Notes under the pieces: generated by a model | Databases searched by the model: none | Seen by the model: only the letters and a program-made list of their open reading frames with translations | What the model was told of the DNA's origin: nothing | Assembly: GCF_020085105.1 (NCBI RefSeq) | Contig: NC_058043.1 | Location: forward strand, 10,868,167 to 10,932,166 | Direction of reading: 5' to 3' | Length of the DNA: 64,000 bases | Source: Siniperca chuatsi | Lineage: Eukaryota > Chordata > Actinopteri > Centrarchiformes > Sinipercidae | Shown: in pieces, positions 1 to 13,350 of the stretch | Position numbering within the stretch: position 1 is the first letter of the stretch | Layout of the letters: every line of letters begins with the position of its first letter | Translations under genes and position numbers: made by a program

Positions 1-627
1 CAAGCAAATTATCTGCCTCCCTCTCTCTAATCCATACACAATGAGCATAGTGATATAATCATCCAGTTTGAATGCATATGCTTCAGTGTGGATGGTTGAT
101 AAATGCTGAAAACATGGAAAATAAATTGTACTGTACGCGAGATGCTTTGGCACACAAATCTGACCTTGGAGCAGAGTACAGAATTAACACATTCTAACAA
201 TGGGCGTATTGTTTGGCCTGTGTTCATTATTTGTTCATTTGCAACATAGTGTATTAACTGTAATGTGGAAAACAGAAGAAAAGCTATTTGTCCAAGTGAA
301 AATCATAATCCCTTCTTTCTTTCGAGGGATTATTATGATTTATGTGTGTCCTGTTTTTCCTTTCAGTTTCACCATGTGATGGAAATTATGCAAACAAATT
401 GCATGTATACCACAACCAACCTTTCATACTCATTCATAATCTGTTCAAAAATGATGTGTCACACAAGTCCGTCATAAAAAAAATCCAAGAAAACATGTTT
501 GGATGGTGACTTTACATTACTGACAAAGCACTACATAATGCATTTGAACAACTGAAAAGTTTAGAAGAACACAAGGTAATATCAATGTAATTTAGTGATC
601 ATTCAATATTTCCTCTCTTTTTGTTTT

Positions 628-685
628 GGTACACTAATAGTGCTAAACTTGATGTTGGTATACTAATAGTGCTAAACTTGGTGGG
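628..685. repeat. Two-copy tandem repeat, ~29 bp
   Basis: ACTAATAGTGCTAAACTTG occurs twice, 29 bp apart, each preceded by GGTA and C/T. Confidence 0.8.
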
Positions 686-3600
686 ATAGCCATGAAAAAC
701 ACTGTAAATGTTACACCAACACAACAGAATTTACAATAATGATCTACTGTGAGTTAGCCACTGTAAGTCTGCAGTAAGTGCAAAGAATAAAGAGAAGAAA
801 GAGACAGCGAAAGTGATTGGAAAAATATGAAAAAGGATGTGACAATAAACTACATGTAGAAAGTGCACTTTCTTGAGAAATGCAGCATGATTGCTGAGAG
901 CTACTGAGAGAGTTACTGCTTGAGAAGCTGTAAAAGAAGGAGCGACTGAAGGAGTATGGACTATACGGAGTAGGAGTGTTACAAGTATGTTGTAAGAAAG
1001 AAAAAGAAGGAACAATGAAAGAATTGAAGAAGGGAGGGGAAAGGGAAGGGATAAAGACAGAAAATAACAGATAAGGAATGAAATGGGGACGAAAAGGGGG
1101 AAGAATAGTGGGAAATAGTGAAAGAAGTGATGCTTCATCCCTGGTAATGCAGGGACGAAGGATAAAAAAGAATGAAAGCATTAGAAAGAAGGGCAGCGGG
1201 GAAAGAAAGAAGGTATAAAAGAAAGGAATGAATGAAAGCAGGAAAGAGATATAGATAAGTTATACAGGTACTACTAATAGTTAATTAACAGTATAAGGCA
1301 TATAAGATTTTAAAAAAGAGCTGTGTTGTAGCTACATGTTGTTAGCAGTTAAGGACATTTTCATGGTGGCATTTGAAGTATGGGTTGTTGCTGATTTAGT
1401 AGTACTAATAGTAGCATGCATTGCAGCATTCACAAAAGCAATAGTAACAGGAGCCTTACTATGTGTAGTTACACATGTAGTAATAAGAGTGTAGTATGCA
1501 GTAGGTTTAAGGTGTGTTCAGATTGAATGAAATTCACAAGTGGTCGTAGATTTGACTTAGACAGTGTCAATTTAGGCCTAATTTGAAAATTATATATAAT
1601 ATAATATTTTAACTTGAACGAAAAAAGCGTGCTTATCCCAAGCAGACTCCGCTTTATTATAGAAAATACAGAGACAAATCTGTGGGGTTCTGGTGGGCTC
1701 TGTGTTTGAATGCATTTTTAACATGTGAAGGGGAGTTTTCAAGCTAAAATGTAATGTTACGTTGAGTTTTAGATGTTGCAAGTCTTGAAAAAACTTAAAT
1801 TGATATTTACTCTTAAATAATATAAGTTTTCAAAAAGCTAAAATAAAGAATGGAGGCATGTTTAAAGTTAGAAATTGTAGTACAATATATGAGAAAGCAG
1901 GAAGAGTTTAACACCTAGTGGGTTTGAACATTCCTTTCTTCCATAATTAAAATAAAAGGGGGAGTTAAATAAGTCAAATAGTTAAATTCGATTTCTCTTA
2001 GTAATCACAAAATCCCCCAAAATAAAAGAGAAGCAGCAGCTTAAATTCCTTTATTTAATACCTGGTTTAGGAACTGCAGTTCAGCAGACACGTACAGCTC
2101 AACCTGCATCACCACTTGCCACATCACCTTTAACACTGGGGACTGTGCAGCATATCAGGTGTCCTGAGGGCCAAAATACACTGGCTTTGAGAGAGTGAGG
2201 TCTTAATTTTCCGTTAAGTATGACTGAACATTTTCATTACGCTGTAAAACATTAGGAGCCCCTCGACCCAGAAGACAACCTGCAAAACATTTGCTTTTTG
2301 CTAGCCTATATCTTGCTATATAACTGTCAACTGACCCTGGAATGGTCTGGGGGTTACATACAGCCATAAAGAAAGGGTGTTGCTTCTATATGGGTTTCTG
2401 AAACTATGTGTGGCTACAGTAGATGACAAACCCTCCCCTGTTCTTTGTCCCCATCATCTGGGAAATAAAGGCTGGTTATATGATAAATCCATAACACAAC
2501 TTCAAATCATGTATTTGTTCTGTAAACACACATAGGTTAGGCCTTATTATTGCAAGTGTTATTATGATGATGATGATGATGATTATTATTATTAAATAGA
2601 TCACATTGATCATGCTGTCATATCCCCACATGGTTTCTAAATACAGGGATATAGACACACACAAATACTCTAATCTGTTTGTCCGTCAGCTCGTTTGCAC
2701 TGACCTATTGGGAAGCCTGTTTCCCTCAGCTAAGTGAGAGACAATAACATGTAAAGCAAACCAAGAACACCATTATTAGGATGGATGACTGCACTCTTCA
2801 GCCCCAGAAACTTCATTACCTGCTCAAACACAACATGATTAACAACAATAGCGGAAAGGGGTTCAATGAAATGTAACAAAATCACCTCTTCAAAGCTACA
2901 ATTGGCCATCCAAATACCCACTCATCAGCTGCCAGAGTTCAATACACAGGAAAGAGAAACATGACATTGGCTCCAGTCCAGATCTTTTGTTAATTAGCCA
3001 ACCTCCAAATGCTCCATTTCTTTTCGTCAACCTTGTTTTGCTTCTACAGGATGAGCTGTTAAATTGTCTATTATGGTGTCTTTGCAGAGAAAAGAGGACT
3101 CATATTTCCCCCAAGTGTATTAGGTGAAGTGCTATTGATGTGGGCGTTGGGTGTGAGAGTGCTGGATCACATTTTCACTACCTGATGCTCAATAGTTCCA
3201 GAAGACATTGCGATATTAATGACACCCTTCTGTACCATGCTGTCTAACACATACCTTCCTCAGTCAGGACACAAAAAAGGGCCTGTGGTTTCTGCTGGCC
3301 CAGTGCAGCAGAAATACAGAGGACTTCTACAGTCTCTTTCACTGTCTGTCTTAGTATATGATTGCAGCTAAAAAAAAATCTTAATTATTTTTTCTTGTTT
3401 ATCACTTCAAGAGCAATGAGAGCAAGTGTTGGAAGAAGGTTTAAATTAAACCAAGCAGTTTGTGAGACAATTCCACTTCTCAGGGCCAGTCTTTTAAAGG
3501 CTCATCTGGTGGACAGCCAAAATATTAAGGTGGAAAACCATCTGCTTTTAGTAATTAAGCGTTGGAGCACAAATGAGGGAACACAATTCAATAAAGTGTG

Positions 3601-5274
3601 CATATCATCTGAAGCTGAAGAGGGAAATTCAGTTACATTTCCCTCCGCTGTCTGACAGATCCATTCATTTTGCACACTTAGTTTTCAGTCTCCCACCAAC
3701 ACTGCCTATTGCTCGGAAAGCATTACTCCATTTTCTAAAATTGTGCACTCAGGAAAGATTGTCATACCCAGTATCTCTTTCTGAAAAGCACAAACAATGA
3801 CAAGAGCAATATGCCAAAAATGCTCTGTGCCTCAGAAAAACAATATAAAACTATTTGCATTAGCAATAGTAAAGGTAATGTTGACTGCATTATGTTTATA
3901 TATCAACAATTATGGAATATTTTTATGTATATGTATATATGTTTACCTGCAAAACATTTTTCATTTGTTTTCCCTACAATATCTGCGTCTAAAAACTAAG
4001 GTATGTTTAATGTTTTTATGGTTTATGGCAACTCAAAGCACTTGGTTAACTACTGAAACAGCCAACGTGTCGCATCTCACCCTTTTATGCCAAGATCAGA
4101 CCAGTGGGCTACGGGGACGAAAATGAGTGTCTGGGGCGACAATTTCTCATTTTATCCTGTGCAGTTTGTCACATTAGAAGACAATCAATGCAGCATCTGG
4201 GACACCTCAGAATGGCCCAACAAAAAGACTAGCATGTTAGAATTATTTTTCCTTTTCTTGCCGTTTGAAAACTTCTACACCATATTTTGAGACACTGACC
4301 CAAAGGAGCACAGAGTGTTTTCAAGTACCTTAATTGCCTCCATGAGCTGTGTGTCACATCCACCACTGCAGCTCCAGCTGCTGACCATGTTGATAAGTGG
4401 GCTAAATCAATGGCCAAACTACCATAACTAACTTCTCGCTGGTTTCAGAACACAGGCATGACCCTTTCGCTTTACACAGTATCTTTGCCTTCCGCCGCAC
4501 CCCCTGGGTAGGCACACCTCCCAGTTTGAACACCTCTGGACTAATCTGACGCACACCTCAAAAGACAAAAATATTGTATAGTCTGATCCTGGCTTATTGA
4601 TTTTGTCACCATATTTCCCTTATCATGTAACCTGAACCATATCTGGGACATGGGTTGCTCTTTTGCCCAACCATCAACTCCGAAGGTTGATTTCACTGGG
4701 TGAGAACGTCACACTTCCTGCAGTGAAACAAAACTTTGTCAGTGAATGGCTTCTCCAAAACATATATTGCCAGTGCAAACTCGTATGACGGATGATTACT
4801 CACAATTTTACTTGGTATAGTGAATGGAGAACAACAATTGTTATATGCAGCTGGCTCTGGACCTCTGCCCTCGCTGCATAACTACATCTCTTTTCAATCA
4901 TCCTCTCCAATCCTCTCTTCTCAGCCTCTTTCATTTCACCAGAGCTTCTCAGCTGCTCGAAACTGAATTCCTGCTTATTCTTTGTTTTCCTCCCCTGTGC
5001 CCTGTCAGATATGTGTCATCTCTTCTGAAGAGAAGTATCGTGCCTCTCTGCCATTGTTTATCTTGTTTCATTATACACTCTCTTCAAAGTCAGATCAAAG
5101 ATGATCCGAAGTACACAGATGTTATTTATCAAATAAAGTGAGAATGCCTGTATTTATTTATGGGTGTAAGACAACTGAGGTTCTAGCAGTAGCCAACTTG
5201 TAAAATCATCCATCACACAATATATGTGACCACAGGGCAGAGTAACTATACTGTGTTGCCATGTGTTTCTTTTA

Positions 5275-5370
5275 TACCTTTTCTTAATGCATTTCTGTCT
5301 CATGTAAAGGACTTTGAATTGCCTTGCTGTTGAAAAGTGCTATACAAATAAACTTGTGTTGTTGTAAAGG
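5275..5370 (+). mobile_element. LINE/SINE 3' tail fragment
   Basis: The segment reads like the common teleost retroposon tail: ATGTAAAGGACTTTGAATTG, then AAAAGTGCTATACAAATAAA. No coding part is recognisable upstream. Confidence 0.5.
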
Positions 5371-5950
5371 GAAAAAATTGTTCATGAACACAGAAGCTCA
5401 AGGGAGGCATATCAAGACTTGACTCCCATGCATGTCTTATGCTTAACTATTCCACAGAGGATTGTGTTTGAATTGCTGTCTCATTGCTAACACTTGTCAG
5501 GTATTATAAATTCACAATTCACATTTTATTGCTAATGCTGTGCAAGATAACAGACAGATTGAATCTGGAAATGTCTAGTATACTAAATGTTGAATAAGAT
5601 GCCCTTGAGCTTTTGGAAATACTCAACACCTAGGAGAAGACATTGATTTAGGTAACTTTAATTTTCTTCACTACACTGCTCAGAGCCACAGAGGTGATTA
5701 TATACTGACAAAATCATCCTGGTGAAATGTGCCACCAGTGTATTAACTTATGAAATGCATTACCACAAGCCTCTACCCAAATATTGATAATATTTTTGCT
5801 TTGAAAATGTGTCTATTCTTACACAACATTTATCAGGCTGAATAGTATCCTGAAAATGTGTTTGTCTGGTAGCATAGTAAAATGGGTTTGATAATTCGAG
5901 GAAGAACAAGCACATAATTTGAGAAAAACTGCAAGCTGGTTGGCGTTAAA

Positions 5951-6016
5951 TTGGCTCACTTGGGATTAGAACCCAGAGTCTGTGGTGTGTTGAACCTCTG
6001 CTATACCAACTGAGTA
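5951..6016 (-). repeat. tRNA-like fragment (SINE head or tRNA pseudogene)
   Basis: The minus strand shows an A-box-like CTCAGTTGGTATAGCA and, about 30 nt on, a B-box-like GGGTTCTAATCCC, with spacing close to a tRNA. The acceptor stem does not pair well, so it is not called a functional tRNA. Confidence 0.35.
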
Positions 6017-7937
6017 AATACTCAAAGAAATCAAGTTCTCGGGACTGTAGAGTCTTTGTAACTGTGTCATGTGTACCAGAAAACATTCCTACCCTGAACG
6101 TAACAGTTTCCTAAGTGTAGTTCTCCTAAACAACAAATTATTTCAGCAGTGAGCAGGGAACAGAACCAGTGTGTTTTCCACATTTCATATATACATATTC
6201 AAATATCCACTTTAACAATTGGATTAATTATTTTTTGCGACTGCACCATGTCAAAAAAGTATGACAGGTATAACAGAAATATAGAAAATTACATTTCCAT
6301 TTGAACCCTAACTTGAGGCAAAAATATGTGCTTTAAAATGGTCTGAGGGTGATGACATCCTGTCATCACTGATGACATTTTTAATACAAATGATAAAACC
6401 TTTTCATCATCTTCTACCCATCAACTCGTCTCTTCCTCTTATTTCCCATCTTCCTCTGTACTTACAGGCTTCCCAGTATTTACTGTTGGCCACTGAGCAG
6501 GTTTTGGATTCACTGTGTTGCTCAGGGACACTCTAACGGTAGATGTTAAGGAAGCAGGGCATTTATTTCGCGTACCCACATTTTCCTAGCCGGTTGGTAA
6601 ACCAGTCTTCCGCTTACTTGCTAACTTCTCTAACCTTTAATGTAACGCCTTCTGATTAATGCCTCGCAAATACACAACATCCAACAGGAAGCAAGCGGCG
6701 TTATATATTCCACAGCAGTGTTAATGAAATAACAAAGCTTCAGCTAATGATGGCTGGAGAGACAGTACAGCCTGGTAAATCAATGGGCGCCCATGAATGA
6801 TACATGTATCTAACAGATGTCACCATGTATTGATGATTCATTCATTAAGTTCCCCTAGTGTTTCCTAATGGCTTAAACCAATACAGCCAAAAGCACGCAA
6901 AGAGCGCCTATGTAGGTTTTTACATTAATTTATTTGAACACTCAGATGCACATTGAGAATAGTGAATAATGTATTGAGGGCTCCTTCGTACTGGATTATG
7001 TTGTTCTTTACTTTTAGCAAGAGAAACATAATATACACGTATCATTCTCATGGTCACCCTATGCATTATTGATGTGAGTGAACAGAGGGAGGGAATATCA
7101 GGAATATTACCAGGAAATGCAGCCTATTCCTAGTGACAGGCAAGGGCAGGTTGATGACAAAGCGAACTCACCAGGCGCTGCCAGTTGCCATGTTTGCCAT
7201 TGTTCCTCTCTGCCTCATTGCTGGCTGCCTCATTACCCAAACGGTTCATTAAGACCTGTTTAACTGCAAAAAAATTATGCCTTTTTGGTATCCCACATTT
7301 TAATATATGACACTAATGGGCAAGCAGATCCACTTGGACCAAAAGACAGGCAGTAATTGTAATGCGGGTCCAGGCTGTGACGGTGCATAGTAATAGCTGT
7401 TTACTGCTGCTCTCTTCACTCCTGCTAACTGCGTGAGGTCTTGTCTCTTTCAGAAAATCTGAGGCGCACTTCAGGTTAGAGTGCACTGACCTGTGGCACT
7501 ACTACTGAAAGCTTTTGTGATATTCATAAATGTAAGCATGCATATGAGTGCACACATATTGTACATTCACATGCTCACACTAAGATCTACCCAAGCATGC
7601 ACACTCAATGTGGGGAATATGGCACAAATATCACATCAATGTTTTTAGACAGAAAGACAATTATTAATAAGGACCACAACTTTTTTAAGACTTATTAGCA
7701 TGCCATTAAACAGAACAACCAAAGTGGTATTTCAATGGCACTCAGTTTGCACTATTTAAAACCAATCTAGCCCTACAGTTCAAGATAAATAAACATAATA
7801 CAAGTTGAAAAAATAACAGAAACCAAAAAGGCCGAACTACTTTGTAAAATAGAATGTAATATTACAAACAGCAGTTTCACATGGTTACGACCTGAATGCA
7901 ACTTCTCAGCACAGATTATAATCTATTAGTTACAAAT

Positions 7938-8420
7938 TGGGCTGGGTAATGCTTGAATACTTTTTGATGCCAGTGCCATTTTGATATTGGAGTTTCAGTA
8001 CCGATATACATTTGTTGATACATTAATTTGCCGAATATAACACATTTCTGGACCTGTGACATTATCAATGCCCTCTCTCACATGCACATCCCTTAGTATG
8101 TCACGTCAGACCACAGGGGTAGTGACAGTAGCAACCACAACTATCAATGTGAACTTCGCAGATGCAGAAGAGCTGTTCTTTTACTGCTGTGTCAGACTTG
8201 GAAAATCCAAACCACCTCCATACTGTATTACTTGCATTTAATTCATTTTAGGGACCAACTCATGTCTGAACTGTGTCTCACAATTTCTGTAACTTTCCTA
8301 AACTGACAATTTGACATTCATACCCACTTGAAGCAGCGATAGGCCAGGTGTGTGGAGGTGATATACATTGTATAAACTAGTTCATTTTATATATACCCCC
8401 ACCTTTAGGTACTACATACT
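7938..8420. mobile_element. Possible hAT-like MITE
   Basis: Begins GGGCTGGGTAATGCTTGAAT and contains GTACCGATATAC, like a common fish hAT-derived repeat. The right end is not defined. Confidence 0.3.
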
Positions 8421-11400
8421 GTATGATACCATCAGCATATCGGCATACAAAGAGAAAGCAACAGTAAGCATGGTTTGCATTGTCAGAGTAATCGTAAACT
8501 GAAGGAAGGTTTAACGTGTTCTTGATTTAAAACCATCCCATCACACACCTTTAATGCACACACATGCATCCTGTGTGCACCAGAAGACAAACACACACAC
8601 TTCTCTTCGCACACCGACCCTTGCTTTCGGCCTCCAGTCGGTTGAGCATAATCTGCGGGATGAAGTCATGCACAACAGTGTTAAGTGGAAGCTTTTTATT
8701 TCTTTGACGCATGAAGTTAAGCTTTGCTCCCCGATTAAACTGGGCTTTGAACCAGAAAACTAAGACTGTCTATATTTTGTGTCTCAAGAAAAAGATACTC
8801 TGAGAGCCAGACATGTCAAGAAAAGGACTATCAAAAAATAAATAAAAAAGTGGGTCCTCCCTCTCTTAGTACCAACCATCCACTTCTTATAGCCTGCTGG
8901 ACAAAGTGATTACTCCAGCTGTGACTCCTTGCAGTGCCTTGAAATAGAAAACTGAGGCTTTTGTGTCAGTATAGTAAAGGCACTAAGTGTTGAAGCTAAC
9001 GTCAGTGGACAGGCTGGTTTGGAGAACCTCAGGCCGATAACTGTCTAGGAAATGTTGCATAAACAAAAGGACCCGTAACTTAAAATTGTTTTACCCCACT
9101 TACCTGACAAAAATCTGTCTTTCAAGTGATTTAACCTATAACTGAATCCAAAAAGCTTATACTTTTAAAACAAGCATTTTTTCCCCAAAGGAGTTTTACT
9201 CTCTTTTCTCTCTGACACACACTGACAGTTTGAATCATAATCATAAACAACTAGCTGCTATTTATTTGTTTGTGCCTGTCCAGGGGTTAGAGTGCACCCA
9301 GAGCGCAATGGTTCCAATAAACAGAGGATCAACCATGAATCAGGCTTTATGAAGCCAGTACCCATCAAGTAAAAAAATGCACTGATAAGCCATGACACAT
9401 ACTGCCAAACTATGATCTTTGTGAATCTACTTGGAAGCATGATTACTAATATTATACTGTATGCATACTGAAGATTTTTATATACAATCAAACTTCATTC
9501 TATCACTATTGAAAGGAATGGTCTTTTACATTAAGACACAATTACTGCATTGTGAAACTTACAAGTGGAGTAATTGAGCCAATATCCCATGTTTGCAGTG
9601 TTGCTGAAATCAAACTGAGCTCAGGGTGAATAAGTAGACTCACTATAATTCATAATCATGCAATTTAAAATATTATTTGGGTTATCTAAGCAGCACTCCA
9701 TGATATCTATTTTCAAACTGATGATTTTAAAATGTCGACAAAAATGCAAGTATGTCTACTGAATGATAATCTATAATTATTGTATCTATTCTATTTTATG
9801 AGAGCAAACATTTGAGTTGTTGCTGCTGCTTTAGCACTCAGCAATAAACCATCTAAATGACCATCATTTGTCTTTTACTTTGATCAACATCAAATGGCAG
9901 AGAAGTAATGTGGCTTTTCCAAATTGGAAGTTTTGACCTTTCATTATGGTGACATTATCTGACCAATCCCATAAATTACTTACATTTCAACTAAAATAAT
10001 CAACACCAGAAAAAAGTACTTGTTGGACTTTTTTTGTCAAGGCAACAAACAAGTCTCTTCCTATTCTTTCAGACAGTCACAGAGGTGAAATGAGATGTTC
10101 CTCTGAAAATGCTGGAAATGCTAAAAAGTCAGGGAATGGCTAGTTGATGTGATCCAGCTGACCAAAATGAGGCACAAGGCCTTTGGCAATCAAACAAATA
10201 TCTATGAGGGTAAGAAGACAAAGAAGAGGGAACTAGAAAATTAGGCCATTACAGTTGGATATTTGACTTTTTATGTTTACTCAGACAAAGTGGCAACAGC
10301 ATCTATGACTAAGCCAAGAGAAACAGACCCCAAGGTTGCATGAGAGGAGTGAGCCACTTGTCGGATCCCGTCTCTGTTGTTTACAAAATGTATCAGGTTA
10401 TCGTAACTCCACTACAACGTTCCTTCCTCCTTCATAAATAATGATCTCAGTACTTATCTGCCCAGCTGTTTGCTCCACGGGTAAGCAGGAGCATAAACTC
10501 AGTGACAGAATAAGGGTGCAGTGGCAGTATTTTAGCTGTGTCCACTCTGCTGCCACCTCCCATCTACTGATTTGTAACCTCGGCCTGGCACATCCATTGT
10601 AACTGACAGTCTGGCATTCGAACAAAATTACTTTCCCATATTAAAAGAGAAATGCTGCAGTGGCCACAGTTACAGTATTACATAAACACCTTTTCTTTGC
10701 CTATATGGCAAATACAACCTCGAAAACATTAGTGCCTAGAGTTAAGGACAATGTGTGTACAAATATATAATGTTAGACATCAAACACAAATTCAAAAACA
10801 CAGATGCATACACCCTTACGCACACACAATCACTAGGGAAACAGCAGGAGATGCAGACCTGCTCCAGTTTAGTAAATTACAGCCTAAGGAACAGGCAAGT
10901 TTAGTGATAACTGTACAGCCTAAAGAGATTAAAAGACTATGAACTTTCCTTTTCGGAGGTTTAACCAACAAAGTTGCAGGTCAGCATCTTACTGTATAGC
11001 AGAGGCTCTTGAATCTGGATATTTAATTTGGAGCTTTTACTGAGTGTGACCTGTTCGCATGCACACATGCACACACACATACCCACATACACACATATTT
11101 AATACTGAATAGAACCATAAATTAGATGGACTGCATGAATATGCTGCCTGCACCTTTCTGAGGTCTGCACACAGTGAACTGGGCTGGTGAACAGTACACT
11201 CAGCAATCTGTAAGTGATTTCAGATGCTTTTAAATTCTCTCACCAACCCCCACTGCTGGGAGAAAAAGAAAATCCATCACAAGGGAATAGTGAGATAAAG
11301 AGACTGTGAGCTGAGGAAACATTAAAAGATAATGAGTGACAGTTGTCTTCAGCAAAGAGGAAAAAGGTTAGGAAAGAAAAATGTAGGATGCATCACTAGG

Positions 11401-11709
11401 GTTACAGAGGTTAGAATATATACATATTTCATCAATTACACAGTATTGTTAATTAAACATTAAAAAGTGACATTCAGACAGCAAACAGATGAGGATGAGA
11501 AAAAGAGCACTGCTTGGGATCCTGCAGGCAGAGGCTGAATATTGAAACACTGCTTGAACGCAAGTAGGTTTAAACTGGTGAAGCTCTGATCTGGCAGCTA
11601 CACACCTCTGTCCAGCAATTGCTCACTGAAACACTGAGCCAGTGTCTTTACTCAGGACTTAAAAAATGTTCCAATTATGGAAGTCTTTTTTTTTATTGTG
11701 ATCACTAGG

Positions 11710-11901
11710 CCCTGCAGCCACCCTCTCGTCCAAAACACACTGTTACTCTAGTCTAGGGGGTCTAAGTCCAACACCAACAGTTTTGCAGCCACCGTAGTTT
11801 CTCCTACACACTTGGAAGGGGAGGGCGAGGTGAGCGGTATTCAAATGGTTGCAAAGTGCAATTTCACCACTAAACGCCACTAAATCCTACACACTGGACC
11901 T
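11710..11901. mobile_element. MITE-like fragment
   Basis: Ends in AAATCCTACACACTGGACCT and TTAA-like sequence, an end often seen on short fish transposons. The other end is not delimited. Confidence 0.35.
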
Positions 11902-12999
11902 TTAACACATGATCTTTAATTTCAGTATAGGTAAATACTTACAGGTAGTATACAAGTATGTACTTTGTAAATGCTAACCTTTTTAAGGGTTTTTCGGATT
12001 GTTTAGTGCTGCATGCAGAACTCTGACATTAGGAACAGTCTGATCTGTTTTTTTAGGGCTGATACAGATCATCGCTTAAATGTCATTTTTTGGAATTGGA
12101 AGAATATTGATTAATGTAGTGTGTTATATTAATCTACATTTTGGCCATGGGAATTCAGCCACCCTTAAATTATACCAGCAGGTTCAAGTAAAAAACATGT
12201 AGGAAAACTGGTAGTTCTTGGTAAATTAACTGGTAAATTATATCCTTTTATGTTCTTGTTTTATTACCATTTTTCTTACCGATAATGATAAAGAAGGCTC
12301 AGCCCAAGCACAATGCCATTGTAGTAAAACAACACCATTGAGGTAAAAACCTAAACCAGTGGTGGTCTATAAGCTGAAACTTGAAATGTGTCTGCCCTTA
12401 GTCAGAGGCAAATTGAGACGCCAATATTCCCAATGCCCCATTTTCACAAAGTTGCAACTCCAAAACTTCAAAATCAAAATAATGAAAACAAATGCAATAA
12501 ACAATGGATGAGCTGTTGCCTTCAGGCCTTGGTGGGCGAACAGACAATAACAAGGACACACGGAGGTTGTTTGAGCCGTGAGTGACAAGTCTCTATTTTC
12601 ATCAGGAACAAATCCAAAGCACATTATATTAAATCAGTCAACAACTGTTGACTGACTGAATGACTAACTGTGGCAGCTAAGACAAGTGAGTGCAGGTGTT
12701 TGCGAACACATCAAAACCAGATCATCATATTACATCAGAGCAAGGAAATCACGCATGTATTCAACAAAGAGTATCAAAACAATGGGAGATAAGGACCTCT
12801 CAGCACAGGAACGCTTTGCTCTGAGTCTTATGCATGGCTGCTTCATCGCCTTCCCTCTCACATTTCCTCTTTCAATGCAGACAGTTTCCTGTAAATTAAT
12901 TCTTTGTTGTACTCTGAAATATGCCATCTTAAGACATCTTGAGCCAAGGCTCTTCTACCTTAACGAAGTTAACGAAACAATCAGTTGATTACCTGTCCT

Positions 13000-13350
13000 G
13001 TTCAGCCAGGATCAGCCAGAACAGAGGGTGGCAGCAGGGAGTGGAGCTAATCAACAGCACAGAGGACGGCGAAGAAGTCCCCACAACACCTGAATCCATT
13101 CTTGTTTAGCCTTTTATTTTAAACCCTAGTTTTTGTTGCTCAGTGCTTGTTTTTGATTCTGCTTGGTGACACTGCGTCACTTTGTTTCTCAAGTACTCTC
13201 TAGCCTTTTTAGTTTTTAGAGCCTTGCCTCTGTCTATTTTGCTCCCGAGAAGTCTGCCTCCAACCTTCTCAAGTAAAGACCTTGTGATTTTAACTGCCGT
13301 CTTTTGTCTCCTGCATATGGCTCCAACTTCTTGTTTTGAGTGAAATGAAC
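13000..13350. mobile_element. Possible decayed retroelement 3' region
   Basis: A T-rich stretch with repeated TTTTAGTTTTTAGAGCC-like phrases and CTGCCTCC runs resembles the 3' ends of fish retroelements. No coding sequence is readable. Confidence 0.25.

Noticed and set aside
298..342. Imperfect hairpin AATCATAATCCCT/AGGGATTATTATGATT
   Set aside because: Bulged, AT-rich and weak; common by chance in such sequence.
731..1181. Overlapping minus-strand open frames of 135-145 codons
   Set aside because: Ser/Phe/Leu-rich text is the complement of a purine-rich (GAAA/GGGA) tract; no domain, start context or splice logic.
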